From Candidatus Heimdallarchaeota archaeon (lineage in GTDB: Archaea > Asgardarchaeota > Heimdallarchaeia > Heimdallarchaeales > Kariarchaeaceae): 16,331 bases of DNA. The stretch covers positions 1 to 16,331 of the forward strand of contig JAOUKW010000044.1 in the NCBI GenBank assembly GCA_029882335.1, written 5' to 3'. The translations under genes were made by a program, and so were the position numbers. The notes below the pieces were generated by a model. It had not been told where the DNA came from. It saw nothing but the letters and a program-made list of their open reading frames with translations, and did not search any database. Shown piece by piece: positions 1-8,133 of the stretch (the first letter of the stretch is position 1; each line of letters starts with the position of its first letter).

Positions 1-2301
1 TAAATTTTGGAAAATTTGATAAAAATGACTCCTGACTCCATTGATTATAACGTTTTTCGACGATGATTTAATATGTATGCTATCTTTATTTACATCTTTG
101 AAATCATGCTCTATAATATCATTGATTATTTTTACTAAATTAATTTCAATGATACTATCAATTTTAAAGCCAACTTGTGAGTATTCAACTAGACCATTAA
201 TCATCTCTTTCATTCTGATGACATAGGATTTCATTATGTTGAATTCTTCCAACTCTTTTTCATTGAGTTTTGTTGCCAAAGTTTCTGTTAAGAGTTCATT
301 GGATGAATATATTAATGTCAAAGGTTGTAATAAATCATGAGATACTATGGAAACAAAATTGGAAAGTTCATTGTTTGATCTTTTTAAATCCTTATTTAAA
401 GTTATTAATTCATATTGAGTATCAATATACATCATTTCAAAAGATACTCTGAAATCGAGAAATCCAAGCCCCTTATTTGTGGTTATTTCTTTTGCTCGTT
501 TGAGTAATTCTAGAGATGCTTCCATTTGATCGTTAATTAGCAATAATTTTGACTGTAAAATTAATATTTCAACCATAAGGATAAATGAATTGTTTTTAAA
601 TGCGATGTCATATAATTCTTTGGTATATTTAATTACATCATCGTATATTTCAACATTCTCTGATATAGTATACTCACCAAGAAGTAATTCAATAAGATTT
701 AACATTGCATTTGTTTTCATTTCATGGATAATAACATTTTCTTTGATAATGGATTCAAACATTTGTTGTGATTTCGCCCTTTCTGTTTCCATGTGTTGCT
801 TTTTCAATATACTTGCAGATGCTAGTTTATGTAAGATGATAATTATCTTATTTTCAGTAGTTTTTGCAATTTCCTCAAGTTTAGTAAAATAATATTTTGC
901 CTCTTTAATTTGATAAACTTCTGTTGTGGTTACTATCAACTTGTAAAGAGTTTTACTAATATCTAGTTTATTTCCTATTTCTTCTCTGTATTTTAGGCTT
1001 TGAGTAAGATAATCAATACTCCTTAACATTTGTCCTTTAAAATTATATACAATGCCTATATTATGTAATACTTCACCAAGTCCTACTTTATTTCCGATCT
1101 GCTCCCGATATTCAAGACACTTAAAATAATATACTAAAGCTTGATCCAATTCCCCTTTATCCTGATAAACCTCTCCAATATTCAAAAGAGACATTGAAAT
1201 TTCTTGGGTATTTCCAATTTCTTCTCGTAATTTTAAACTTTTTTGAAAATACATTAATGCTTCAAATATCTCTCCTTTGCTATGATAAATGCTACCAATA
1301 TTATTTAATGCGATAGCAATATCGTGTTTATTACCAATATTCTCTCTAAGTTCAAGGCTATATTCATGGTATCCGAGAGCTTTATCTAACTCTCCTTTAA
1401 AATAATGGATATTTCCCATGTTTCCAATACAATTGGCAATTTCTTGTTTGTAACCAACTTTTTCCCTAAGTGTAAGAGATTCATTGTAGAAATTCAAGGC
1501 TTCATCTAGGTCTCCTTTCATTTGATAAATATTTCCAATGTTATTCAAAGAATTACCAATATCTCTTATATTTCCAATTTGCTTACGTATTTCATAGCTT
1601 TCATTATATTTACTTATCGCTTCGTCAATATTACCTATGATTAGATTTATTGTTCCAATTTCATTGATTACTTCAGCAATATCCTGACTGATTTTTGTTT
1701 TGTTCCTAATTTCGTTTGATTTATTGAATAATTCAAGTGCTTGTTTGAATTTTCCTTGAAACCGTAGCATTTTTGCTTTTTGAAAGTATAAATTTCCAAT
1801 AAGAGATTCATTAATTATATTTTGACTGCTTTCAAATGCTTTATCTATGTAACTTTCACCTGATTTAAATTCTCCTTGTTCTGCAAGTATTATTGATTTT
1901 GTTAAATACGCGACGACTATTAATTTTTGGTATTGATCATCAATTTTATTTGAATCAGAACTTAATTTCTCTATTGTAAGATCAATTATATTTTTCGCCA
2001 GATCTATATTATTTAATTTAATTAAACATGTACATTTTATCAGATTAGCCTGTATTACTATTGCTTGCAAATCCAATTCTTTGGCATCTAAGAGTATATG
2101 GTTTGCGATGAAATATGCATTTTCAAAGTAACCTTGTCGAATAAGTAATTCACATTTTTTAATTTTTAAGATATTACTACTAATTGGGTCTTGATTCTGC
2201 TCAAGAGAAGCATCAATGTCTTCAACTGCTTCAATTAATTTACCTTGCATAATTAGATGATCCGTGGTTGAAAGTAATTTAGTAATGGATGCATCAATCA
2301 T
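1..2301 (-). CDS. TPR sensor histidine kinase, C-terminus cut by window edge
   Basis: The minus-strand frame from ATG 2301 stays open to base 1, giving 767 residues and no stop. Residues about 1-210 are helical and degenerate TPR-like. Residues about 212-450 hold at least six regular 40-residue TPRs with the recurring pattern NNIGxIYxxKGExxxAL..REEIGN, the kinesin-light-chain-like type. A helical linker leads to a HisKA domain with the H-box SIVSHDLLQPLTLI; the phospho-accepting histidine is His655. The last visible residues (about 754-767, ending FYQIFQNL) are the start of the ATPase N-box, so the Mg-binding Asn and the G boxes lie outside the window. No membrane segment or signal peptide is visible, so this is a cytoplasmic kinase, probably driven by protein-protein contacts through the TPRs. 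A TATA-like box about 29 bases upstream fits a near-leaderless start at 2301. No receiver is fused in the visible part. The family call is firm; the stimulus and partner are unknown. Confidence 0.9.
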   Translation of the reverse strand, partial: MIDASITKLLSTTDHLIMQGKLIEAVEDIDASLEQNQDPISSNILKIKKCELLIRQGYFENAYFIANHILLDAKELDLQAIVIQANLIKCTCLIKLNNIDLAKNIIDLTIEKLSSDSNKIDDQYQKLIVVAYLTKSIILAEQGEFKSGESYIDKAFESSQNIINESLIGNLYFQKAKMLRFQGKFKQALELFNKSNEIRNKTKISQDIAEVINEIGTINLIIGNIDEAISKYNESYEIRKQIGNIRDIGNSLNNIGNIYQMKGDLDEALNFYNESLTLREKVGYKQEIANCIGNMGNIHYFKGELDKALGYHEYSLELRENIGNKHDIAIALNNIGSIYHSKGEIFEALMYFQKSLKLREEIGNTQEISMSLLNIGEVYQDKGELDQALVYYFKCLEYREQIGNKVGLGEVLHNIGIVYNFKGQMLRSIDYLTQSLKYREEIGNKLDISKTLYKLIVTTTEVYQIKEAKYYFTKLEEIAKTTENKIIIILHKLASASILKKQHMETERAKSQQMFESIIKENVIIHEMKTNAMLNLIELLLGEYTISENVEIYDDVIKYTKELYDIAFKNNSFILMVEILILQSKLLLINDQMEASLELLKRAKEITTNKGLGFLDFRVSFEMMYIDTQYELITLNKDLKRSNNELSNFVSIVSHDLLQPLTLIYSSNELLTETLATKLNEKELEEFNIMKSYVIRMKEMINGLVEYSQVGFKIDSIIEINLVKIINDIIEHDFKDVNKDSIHIKSSSKNVIINGVRSHFYQIFQNL

Positions 2302-2326
2302 AGTACTTCTAATTTAACCATAACAA

Positions 2327-2340
2327 ATTATAATATTATT
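2327..2340 (-). promoter_or_regulatory. TATA-like box of the TPR histidine kinase gene
   Basis: Read on the minus strand, ATTATAAT is centred about 29 bases before ATG 2301, with more A/T just upstream. The distance suits an archaeal promoter with a very short or absent leader. Base composition makes chance matches easy. Confidence 0.35.
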
Positions 2341-2394
2341 ATGTTTTTAAAAACTATAAATAAAATTGATTAGAATTTTTAAAATGTATTTAAT

Positions 2395-3738
2395 TTAGTC
2401 AAATTTGATAGAGGAGAACGGTAAATATTTCGTTAATACTTCAGGTATAGCTAAAATATTATCCTCCAGGTGGTTTTCAATTATTGCCAACAAGGTTCGT
2501 TGAATTGCTAATCCAGTTGCATATATGGTGTGAACATAAAAACTCTCTTTTGTAGGTGCTTCTGTATGTTTTATCTTCAACCTTCTAGCTTGCCAATCAG
2601 TGACATTACCAATGGATATAATTTCTCTGAATCTACCTTGAGTAGGGAACCATGCTTCAATGTCATACTGTCTCGCTGCTTTATGATCCATATCACCAGT
2701 ACAAATCTCTACAATTCTATATGGGATGTTTAATTCTTGAAGCATTTCTTCACAGTTTACAGTAAGCTCATCCATGATTTGTTGAGATTCTTCTGGTAAG
2801 CTAACAACATATTGTTCAACCTTATTGAATTGATGAACACGGAATATACCTTTAGTATCTTTATCTTCTGCAGATGCTTCTTTTCTAAAACAAGGGCTAT
2901 ATCCTCCATATTTAAGAGGTAAATCCTTCGATAATAGAGTAGTATTGGCATTCATTGCGGCAATTGGGTGTTCTGAGGTAGGTATTAGGTATAGGTCTTC
3001 TCCTTCTATTTTATACAATGCATCTTCAAATACACCAAAATCTGTGGCACCTTCTTCCACCCAAGCTCGTACTAGGTATGGGGGAGTAATTATTTTAAAA
3101 TCTTTCATTTTTAACTTTGTTACTCCATATAAACCTAATGCGAGGTCAAGTAAAGGAAACTCATTTAATTCAAAATAAAATCTCGATCCAGCAATTTCTC
3201 CTGCTCTTTCTAATTCAGCAAAATTCAACTTTACTACCAGATCTGAGTGATGAATTGGTTGATTTTCAAGTATAATTACTTTATCTTTCAAATCTTTCTT
3301 ATCATTAGCATTTAATTTTTCAAAGTCATTTTTCCAAATTTTAAATTGTCCCCAATATTTTACCGCTACATTATCTGATTCATCATTTCCTCTTGGTACT
3401 TCATCTTGAATCAAATTTGGTAATGTTTTTAACTTATAATCTCTGGATTCTAATAAATCCTTTTCTTTTAAATCATTATCTGAAATTAATTTCTTTAGTG
3501 TTTTCACTCGGGTTAGTTGTTGTTTTGAGGAATCATCAGTTTTATTCTTATTCTTCCCTATTTCTTTGGCTAGTTGATTTCTTTCTTTTTTTAATTGATT
3601 AGATTCAGATAATATCTCTCTCCATTGTAAATCTAAATCATAAATTTCATCTATTAAATTTACCTTGTTATATCCTCTCCTGAGTAAATTTTCTTTTACT
3701 TTTTCTTTATCTTCGCGTATGAGGTGTATATCTAACAT
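2395..3738 (-). CDS. serS: Seryl-tRNA synthetase
   Basis: Charges tRNA-Ser with serine in the cytoplasm (class II aaRS). The 447 residues match the usual length of the common, non-methanogen type. The N-terminal coiled-coil arm that grips the long variable arm of tRNA-Ser spans about 1-110. The serine/ATP core includes TSEH (254-257), motif 2 with CFRKE (283-287) and FRVHQFNKVEQ (299-309), CTGDM (346-350), and motif 3 GLAIQRTLLAIIEN (409-422) with its ATP-binding Arg414. Two spots differ from the forms I know best: the serine-pocket stretch usually like EISSCSN reads EIISIGN (372-378), and the usual LNGSGLA or LNATALA reads IYATGLA (405-411). The rest is canonical, so activity is expected. 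ATG 3738 is 26 bases below a clear TATA box, suggesting a leaderless mRNA. It is separated from the next gene upstream by about 57 bases that carry this promoter. Confidence 0.95.
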   Translation of the reverse strand: MLDIHLIREDKEKVKENLLRRGYNKVNLIDEIYDLDLQWREILSESNQLKKERNQLAKEIGKNKNKTDDSSKQQLTRVKTLKKLISDNDLKEKDLLESRDYKLKTLPNLIQDEVPRGNDESDNVAVKYWGQFKIWKNDFEKLNANDKKDLKDKVIILENQPIHHSDLVVKLNFAELERAGEIAGSRFYFELNEFPLLDLALGLYGVTKLKMKDFKIITPPYLVRAWVEEGATDFGVFEDALYKIEGEDLYLIPTSEHPIAAMNANTTLLSKDLPLKYGGYSPCFRKEASAEDKDTKGIFRVHQFNKVEQYVVSLPEESQQIMDELTVNCEEMLQELNIPYRIVEICTGDMDHKAARQYDIEAWFPTQGRFREIISIGNVTDWQARRLKIKHTEAPTKESFYVHTIYATGLAIQRTLLAIIENHLEDNILAIPEVLTKYLPFSSIKFD

Positions 3739-3760
3739 AGATTTATGGTAAAATAATTAA

Positions 3761-3773
3761 TTATAATCTTTTT
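3761..3773 (-). promoter_or_regulatory. BRE/TATA promoter of serS
   Basis: The minus strand reads AAAAAG (BRE-like, purine-rich) followed by ATTATAA, centred about 26 bases before ATG 3738. The same AAAAAGAT plus TATA arrangement recurs before the TPR gene starting at 9363. It predicts transcription starting at or next to the start codon. Confidence 0.5.
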
Positions 3774-3795
3774 ACAAAGAGACATTGAAGTAAGA

Positions 3796-5691
3796 CTAGT
3801 TCTTTGCATTTAATAGTGAAGTAAATTTTTTGTGGGTTTCTTCTGAAAAACGATCAAATATTGGACGTAAATGTTCGTATGGAATACCTTCTGCCTCTAT
3901 TAAGACAGAATAATATGCATCAGTGATTTCTTCCACTTCTTTGCTAACAATTACAGAAGTATTTTCTTTTATTTTATTGACAAAATAAATAAAGACGTAG
4001 TTTTGTCTTTCTCTAACAAAAACATCGATTCCTCCTAATTCTAGACCATCAATTTGCTCTGAACTAGTAAACATTTCTCCACCAATGTCTTTTAATGAGG
4101 TAATCATGCCTGTTATCATATTTTTATCGATTTCTACTGTGTTTTCACTTTCCCAGAATTTATCATAAATTAGATTCATATTTTCAGAAATAATAATTCC
4201 TGCTAATTCTGGTTTTACTTCCTCCTGATAATCATCCAAGTTTTTTCTCAATTTCATTTTGGCAACAGCCAAATTATCCAATGAGTCATCTTCTCCTTTT
4301 GATTTTGACTGAGATCTAAAGATTGCTGCTTTATTCAATCCTTCTGAAGTATGTATTGCTATTTCTTGAGCAGATGTTTTTATGGAAAATATTTTATCAA
4401 TAACATCACTATTTAATCCTTTGATAATATGATCATTAATCTTATTTTCATTTGAAATCATAAATATTTGAATTGCAGGATCCATTTCTTTACTAAAATC
4501 TGCAAAATCGAGTGGAGTTCGTGAAGCTCGAATCTGATAATCTAGTATTAGTACACCAATACGATTAGAGTTGATAAATTTTATAGATTCATCTTCTATA
4601 CTTGAAATATATACCTGAAAGTTCTGAGATTCCTTATTAATACTTTCAAGTTCTGGACCGTATAATTCAGGTATGGCAAGATCTGACGAAAATATCAGGA
4701 TGTTTTCAGGTATTTCTTCTGTTTCTTTGGTTTCTTTCTTTGATTTTTGATAATTTTCAAATAACAATTGATCATCCCGATCAAATGCATCCAAAATATT
4801 TTCCAATTTATCTTCTTCCTCTATTGTAAGGGTATCATTTGCTAATTGCGAAGAATAGTTTGACAAAATTTCTTCAAGCAGAACTTCAATTCTATCTTCT
4901 GCAGAGCTTACATTTGATTGATTTAGGTTTTTTACCAAAAAACAAAATTGAAATTCCTCATGAAACCTAAATATAACAGATACTCCACCGAAATTAATCT
5001 CCTTAAGTGACTCATCTGCGTGGAATAATTCATCACCAATAGCAGTGATAGAAGAAAGATAACCAGCTACAAGTATATCATCCTGAGCTAAAGTTTCCTC
5101 AAACCATTTAATATATACAGGAACTGTATTGTGTACTATGATAATACCAACAAAATTGACAGGAGTGTCTTTATCCCCAATAATACTAGGATCAAGTAAT
5201 AATATGCCAGCTTTGCTTAGTCTTGGAGGTTCTTTTACAAATTCAGTAACCATTTTATTTATCGAATATTTTGCTTCTTGTTCTCCAAAGTTAGAAATTA
5301 ACTCATTTTGATCTACTGGCCAAGTTAAAATTGCATCTACAGAACCATTATTGAATATATTACTTAAAAAATCGATATTAGTATCTTCTGTAAGTAATAA
5401 CTGACGAGTTAAGGGTTGGGTTTTTTTAATATTAATGGAAATTTTTATTACATCAAAGCCTTGTATGTGTGCATCTAATATTAGTAAGGCATAAGTATGT
5501 TGAATTAGGAAATCTAATCCTTTATTGACACTATCAGCATGAGTGAATCTGTACCCAAAACTTTCAGGAATGGATTTCGAAATTTCTAGATATAAATGTT
5601 CTCTCCCTATGATTAATACTGGAATACTATCAACATTAAAGCTGTCTATTTCCAAAAGAGAGTCTAAATCATCGAATGAATCCTCTGCCAT
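3796..5691 (-). CDS. Tandem pseudo-receiver / roadblock-like signalling protein
   Basis: A 631-residue soluble protein built as an internal duplication (numbers here count from the longer start at 5709). Copy A: receiver-like fold about 29-145 with ALLILDA, Asp79 in the phospho-acceptor place, then a roadblock/longin-like domain about 185-262 (GIIIVHN..., AGYLSSITAIGDELF, INFGGVSVIF, FCFLVKN). An acidic linker (about 295-335) joins copy B: receiver-like about 335-455 with GVLILDY, Asp390, then roadblock-like about 503-580 (AGIIISEN..., TGMITSLKDIGGEMF, LELGGIDVFV, VFIYFVNK). Both receiver-like domains lack the N-terminal acidic pair, so they are probably degenerate. Roadblock/longin proteins usually bind small GTPases or scaffold them and are abundant in Asgard archaea; a link to small GTPases here is inference. 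I chose ATG 5691 because a TATA-like box at 5715-5722 puts the mRNA start near 5692; ATG 5709 would then be untranscribed. Confidence 0.75.
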   Translation of the reverse strand: MAEDSFDDLDSLLEIDSFNVDSIPVLIIGREHLYLEISKSIPESFGYRFTHADSVNKGLDFLIQHTYALLILDAHIQGFDVIKISINIKKTQPLTRQLLLTEDTNIDFLSNIFNNGSVDAILTWPVDQNELISNFGEQEAKYSINKMVTEFVKEPPRLSKAGILLLDPSIIGDKDTPVNFVGIIIVHNTVPVYIKWFEETLAQDDILVAGYLSSITAIGDELFHADESLKEINFGGVSVIFRFHEEFQFCFLVKNLNQSNVSSAEDRIEVLLEEILSNYSSQLANDTLTIEEEDKLENILDAFDRDDQLLFENYQKSKKETKETEEIPENILIFSSDLAIPELYGPELESINKESQNFQVYISSIEDESIKFINSNRIGVLILDYQIRASRTPLDFADFSKEMDPAIQIFMISNENKINDHIIKGLNSDVIDKIFSIKTSAQEIAIHTSEGLNKAAIFRSQSKSKGEDDSLDNLAVAKMKLRKNLDDYQEEVKPELAGIIISENMNLIYDKFWESENTVEIDKNMITGMITSLKDIGGEMFTSSEQIDGLELGGIDVFVRERQNYVFIYFVNKIKENTSVIVSKEVEEITDAYYSVLIEAEGIPYEHLRPIFDRFSEETHKKFTSLLNAKN

Positions 5692-5714
5692 ATCAAACAT
5701 TATTCTCATTCAAT

Positions 5715-5722
5715 ATTATAAT
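5715..5722 (-). promoter_or_regulatory. TATA-like box deciding the start of the REC/roadblock gene
   Basis: ATTATAAT on the minus strand lies about 27 bases before ATG 5691 but only about 9 bases before ATG 5709. By the spacing seen at neighbouring genes it supports the inner start. Confidence 0.4.
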
Positions 5723-5850
5723 ATTTCTTGTAAATCAATATTGAATCAACCTGTTATTCTTTTGTATTTAATCAATTTATATTCAAGAACAATAACTACT
5801 TATATTGTAATTCGAACTCAGTTAGGATATACAAAAATTTTGAAACACAT

Positions 5851-6399
5851 TCATTCAATCTTACTAAACTGATTTGGAGATACTATAGAATATGGATGTT
5901 TGTTCTTGATTACTACGGCTAATTGATTTACTATATTGTTATTCTGATCTATGTCATGCCATCGATCGATAAATTCATCTCTGGGAATAAAGGTATATCT
6001 ACCCAGAGTTGAGGGATCCATAAAGTAAAATTTATCCATATCATAACCAATTGTCACAACATAATGTCCAGAGTCCCATATTTCCTTCCAATCCTTGGTT
6101 TTATCTTCGATCCAAGCTTGAATAGCAACGATCACTGGTATTCCTTCATCAATAGTTTTTTCTAAATTTGATATTCCAAAATCTGTGGTAGAAAACGCAT
6201 CAAAATCAATAGATTTAGCAAAATTTACCATTTCCCAATTTGGTGTACCTGTTTCAGAAGAACATTTAACTAATTTTGCCAATAGATCTTCTCTCTTTTC
6301 ATATCCATAATATCCTAGAACACTTTGTAAAGCAGCTACTCCACATGTATAATTGGTTGATTGTCTGACTAATGGTACTTTAATTAATTCATTTTGCAT
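5851..6399 (-). CDS. C39-like cysteine peptidase domain protein
   Basis: A 182-residue single-domain papain-fold protein resembling the C39 / C39-like peptidases. Expected active-site residues are present in order: Gln13 (oxyanion hole) in PLVRQSTNYTCG, nucleophile Cys19, His112 in SGHYVVTIGY, and Asp128 in YFMDPST. It has no signal peptide, membrane helix or ABC-transporter fusion, so it should act in the cytoplasm, unlike bacteriocin-leader C39 peptidases. The frame is open upstream to 6450, but ATG 6399 is preferred: a strong GGAGTGA ribosome binding site sits five bases before it, and it overlaps the stop of the upstream deacylase gene by 11 bases, which implies translational coupling. 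Substrate is unknown. It could be a peptidase, an isopeptidase or a transglutaminase-like enzyme; the catalytic layout is clear, the reaction is not. Confidence 0.8.
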   Translation of the reverse strand: MQNELIKVPLVRQSTNYTCGVAALQSVLGYYGYEKREDLLAKLVKCSSETGTPNWEMVNFAKSIDFDAFSTTDFGISNLEKTIDEGIPVIVAIQAWIEDKTKDWKEIWDSGHYVVTIGYDMDKFYFMDPSTLGRYTFIPRDEFIDRWHDIDQNNNIVNQLAVVIKNKHPYSIVSPNQFSKIE

Positions 6400-7510
6400 T
6401 AACGTCACTCCATGATACAACAAATGGTAGTTTATCAGGTACTGCAACAATTCCTAAAGGTTCTCCCTGATATTTTGCAATTCCTGGCCACCATGCGATG
6501 ACAAATCCCTCGACTTCAGATCGGATCTCCTCTAGTATTGTACCATCTATTTGACGTACTACTGCAAGTAGATCGTTGATTTTGAAAAAATCTCCAGGAT
6601 TCATATAATAATCTACAATTCCTGTACAGGGGCTAAATGGATAATTTAATTCTCGATATATTTCCTTTCCTTGAATGACTGGAACATTAGTAATAACTTC
6701 TAAATTACCATCAATCATATGTGCCCATTTCATTATATTATTTATTGCTTTTATTGCAGCATCCCTACAATATGGATCTACATCGAATTTTGGTCCTAAC
6801 TCGAAGGTTGTTGCTGGAATTCTTCTTTTATTTAGGCTTGAACCGGATGTAGATCTATATAAATTATATTTTACATATCGTGATGCAGAGGCATCGGCGA
6901 TGATGGTTAATCCAGAGGCTCTGACCATAGCCTTTGTTCTTTCAAATAAATTATCTGCTTCTTCTTTATTGGTTTGATATAAAACTCGATCCAAAAAAGC
7001 GTATGGTATCGATAAAGTGCTACAGGTATGTAAGTCGATATGAAAATCTGGATTTATTTCGCTGATTTGAGTGAATATTCGACTCCAAGCACGTTCTTGA
7101 GGTTTAGGTAAATCCATTCTTTGGTTAATTTCATCTAAATAATCTGTAGCATCTGAAACTAGCTCTGTTTTTGGCTTGCTACTGGGCCACATTCTGTTAG
7201 GGTCAACATCATCAAATTGTGGATGTCTAGTTCCTCTGAGCAAACCAGTGGGATTAAGTGATGGAATACAAACAACCCTTCCTCGTAGTAATTTTAGATT
7301 TAGCTGTTCTAAGATTCGGTGAATAATTACGATACCTACAGTTTCATGACCATGAACATTAGCTGTAATTAATAAAGTCGGTCCATCAGATGTTCCACTA
7401 GCAATTATTACAGATAATTTTTCATCAACCCCTGTGGGATGTTCCACTAGTTTGATCCATCCTCGTTGGATTTGACCTCTAATTTCTGTTATATCACCAA
7501 TTTTTATCAC
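6389..7510 (-). CDS. Succinylglutamate desuccinylase/aspartoacylase family protein (M14-like zinc hydrolase)
   Basis: A 373-residue zinc carboxypeptidase-fold hydrolase of the AstE/AspA group, which removes acyl groups from N-acyl amino acids or related amides. Zinc ligands are His53 and Glu56 in NVHGHETVG and His161 in HIDLHTC. Substrate-carboxylate residues fit NPTGLLRGTR (86-95) and DPNRMW (103-108). The catalytic Glu is Glu237 in TTFELGP. A C-terminal beta domain of about 270-373 (VEGFVIAWW, GEPLGIVAVPDK) is typical of the larger family members. The start is GTG 7510, with GAGG about ten bases upstream; no ATG lies nearby. Its last codons overlap the C39-like peptidase start, so the two form an operon and may act on the same N-acylated or peptide-linked substrate. 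The exact substrate cannot be told from sequence. Confidence 0.88.
   Translation of the reverse strand: MIKIGDITEIRGQIQRGWIKLVEHPTGVDEKLSVIIASGTSDGPTLLITANVHGHETVGIVIIHRILEQLNLKLLRGRVVCIPSLNPTGLLRGTRHPQFDDVDPNRMWPSSKPKTELVSDATDYLDEINQRMDLPKPQERAWSRIFTQISEINPDFHIDLHTCSTLSIPYAFLDRVLYQTNKEEADNLFERTKAMVRASGLTIIADASASRYVKYNLYRSTSGSSLNKRRIPATTFELGPKFDVDPYCRDAAIKAINNIMKWAHMIDGNLEVITNVPVIQGKEIYRELNYPFSPCTGIVDYYMNPGDFFKINDLLAVVRQIDGTILEEIRSEVEGFVIAWWPGIAKYQGEPLGIVAVPDKLPFVVSWSDVNAK
6405..6411 (-). promoter_or_regulatory. Ribosome binding site fixing the C39-like gene start
   Basis: GGAGTGA on the minus strand, five bases before ATG 6399 and inside the end of the upstream gene. It matches the archaeal anti-Shine-Dalgarno well and shows that internal operon genes here use SD-led initiation while promoter-proximal genes seem leaderless. 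Confidence 0.7.
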
Positions 7511-7593
7511 AATCTAGGTTCCTCAAATAAGAAGAAATAGTTTATCTCTTTCTTATAGAAAATTGGTTGATTATTGAATGAAATTATATTTAT

Positions 7594-8100
7594 CTATATT
7601 TTGTACAAATCTAAATCTCGTTGAATTACCTTGCATAAGTTCATATTCATGTCATACCATCCTTCCAATTCTAATATTGGTTTATCATCAATAATGAGCT
7701 TAACCACATATTTTTCAGTTGGCCAAAGATTTATTTTTTCATTTAATATTTCATTTAAATTTATCCAATGTAAATCTCCCTCTTCATTTTTTTCTAGAAC
7801 TTTTTCATCAGTGATTGCATCATAAACATAAATATACCAATCTAATACTGGATGTATTTTTTCTCCATTTAATTGTCCATAATAAATTATACCTCTATAC
7901 CTAATATTATTTAATACCAATCCTGTTTCCTCATGAATTTCTCTTATAATACTTGATCTTGGTGACTCTCCTGCTTCAATCTTACCACCTATAGCTACAT
8001 AATTATCTTTGTGCATGTCATCTTCCTTTTTATTTCTATGCAACATTAATAATTTTGATTTATCTTTATTGAATATATAACAAAGTGTGGCAAGCTTCAT
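7594..8100 (-). CDS. NUDIX hydrolase (MutT-like)
   Basis: A 168-residue protein that should hydrolyse a nucleoside diphosphate linked to another moiety, with Mg. The NUDIX box is complete: Gly39, Glu45, then REIHEETGL (53-61), giving GX5EX7REUXEEXGU. The sequence around it (NYVAIGGKIEAGE before, YRGIIYYGQ after) resembles MutT/8-oxo-dGTP-type members that sanitise oxidised nucleotides, but substrate calls in this family are unreliable. ATG 8100 lies 33 bases after the TPR gene's stop. A TATA-like box about 26 bases upstream, between the two genes, suggests its own leaderless transcript even though the pair could also be co-transcribed. No SD is visible. Confidence 0.9.
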   Translation of the reverse strand: MKLATLCYIFNKDKSKLLMLHRNKKEDDMHKDNYVAIGGKIEAGESPRSSIIREIHEETGLVLNNIRYRGIIYYGQLNGEKIHPVLDWYIYVYDAITDEKVLEKNEEGDLHWINLNEILNEKINLWPTEKYVVKLIIDDKPILELEGWYDMNMNLCKVIQRDLDLYKI

Positions 8101-8122
8101 ACAAAACAGGAAATTTCATGAC

Positions 8123-8130
8123 ATAAAAAT
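8123..8130 (-). promoter_or_regulatory. TATA-like box of the NUDIX gene
   Basis: ATTTTTAT on the minus strand is centred about 26 bases before ATG 8100, in the 33-base gap after the TPR gene. Weak by itself; supported by the same spacing at other genes here. Confidence 0.3.
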
Positions 8131-8133
8131 ACT

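Noticed and set aside
590..892. Plus-strand 100-residue frame with hydrophobic content
   Set aside because: It is antisense to the histidine kinase gene, whose frame is continuous and has clear motifs. The hydrophobic look comes from reading Glu/Lys/Asn-rich codons backwards.
1040..1665. Regular 120-base repeats as a CRISPR or satellite array
   Set aside because: The units are in one continuous reading frame and translate as 40-residue TPRs, and there are no alternating unique spacers.
5800..5840. tRNA-like TTCGAACT string in the gap before the REC/roadblock gene
   Set aside because: There is no acceptor stem, D arm or anticodon arm around it.
6400..6450. N-terminal extension of the C39-like protein to 6450
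   Set aside because: The extra 17 residues overlap deep into the upstream gene, are not family-like, and the SD at 6405-6411 points to ATG 6399.
6675..6977. Plus-strand 100-residue frame
   Set aside because: Shadow of the aspartoacylase-like gene, which has a complete active site on the opposite strand.
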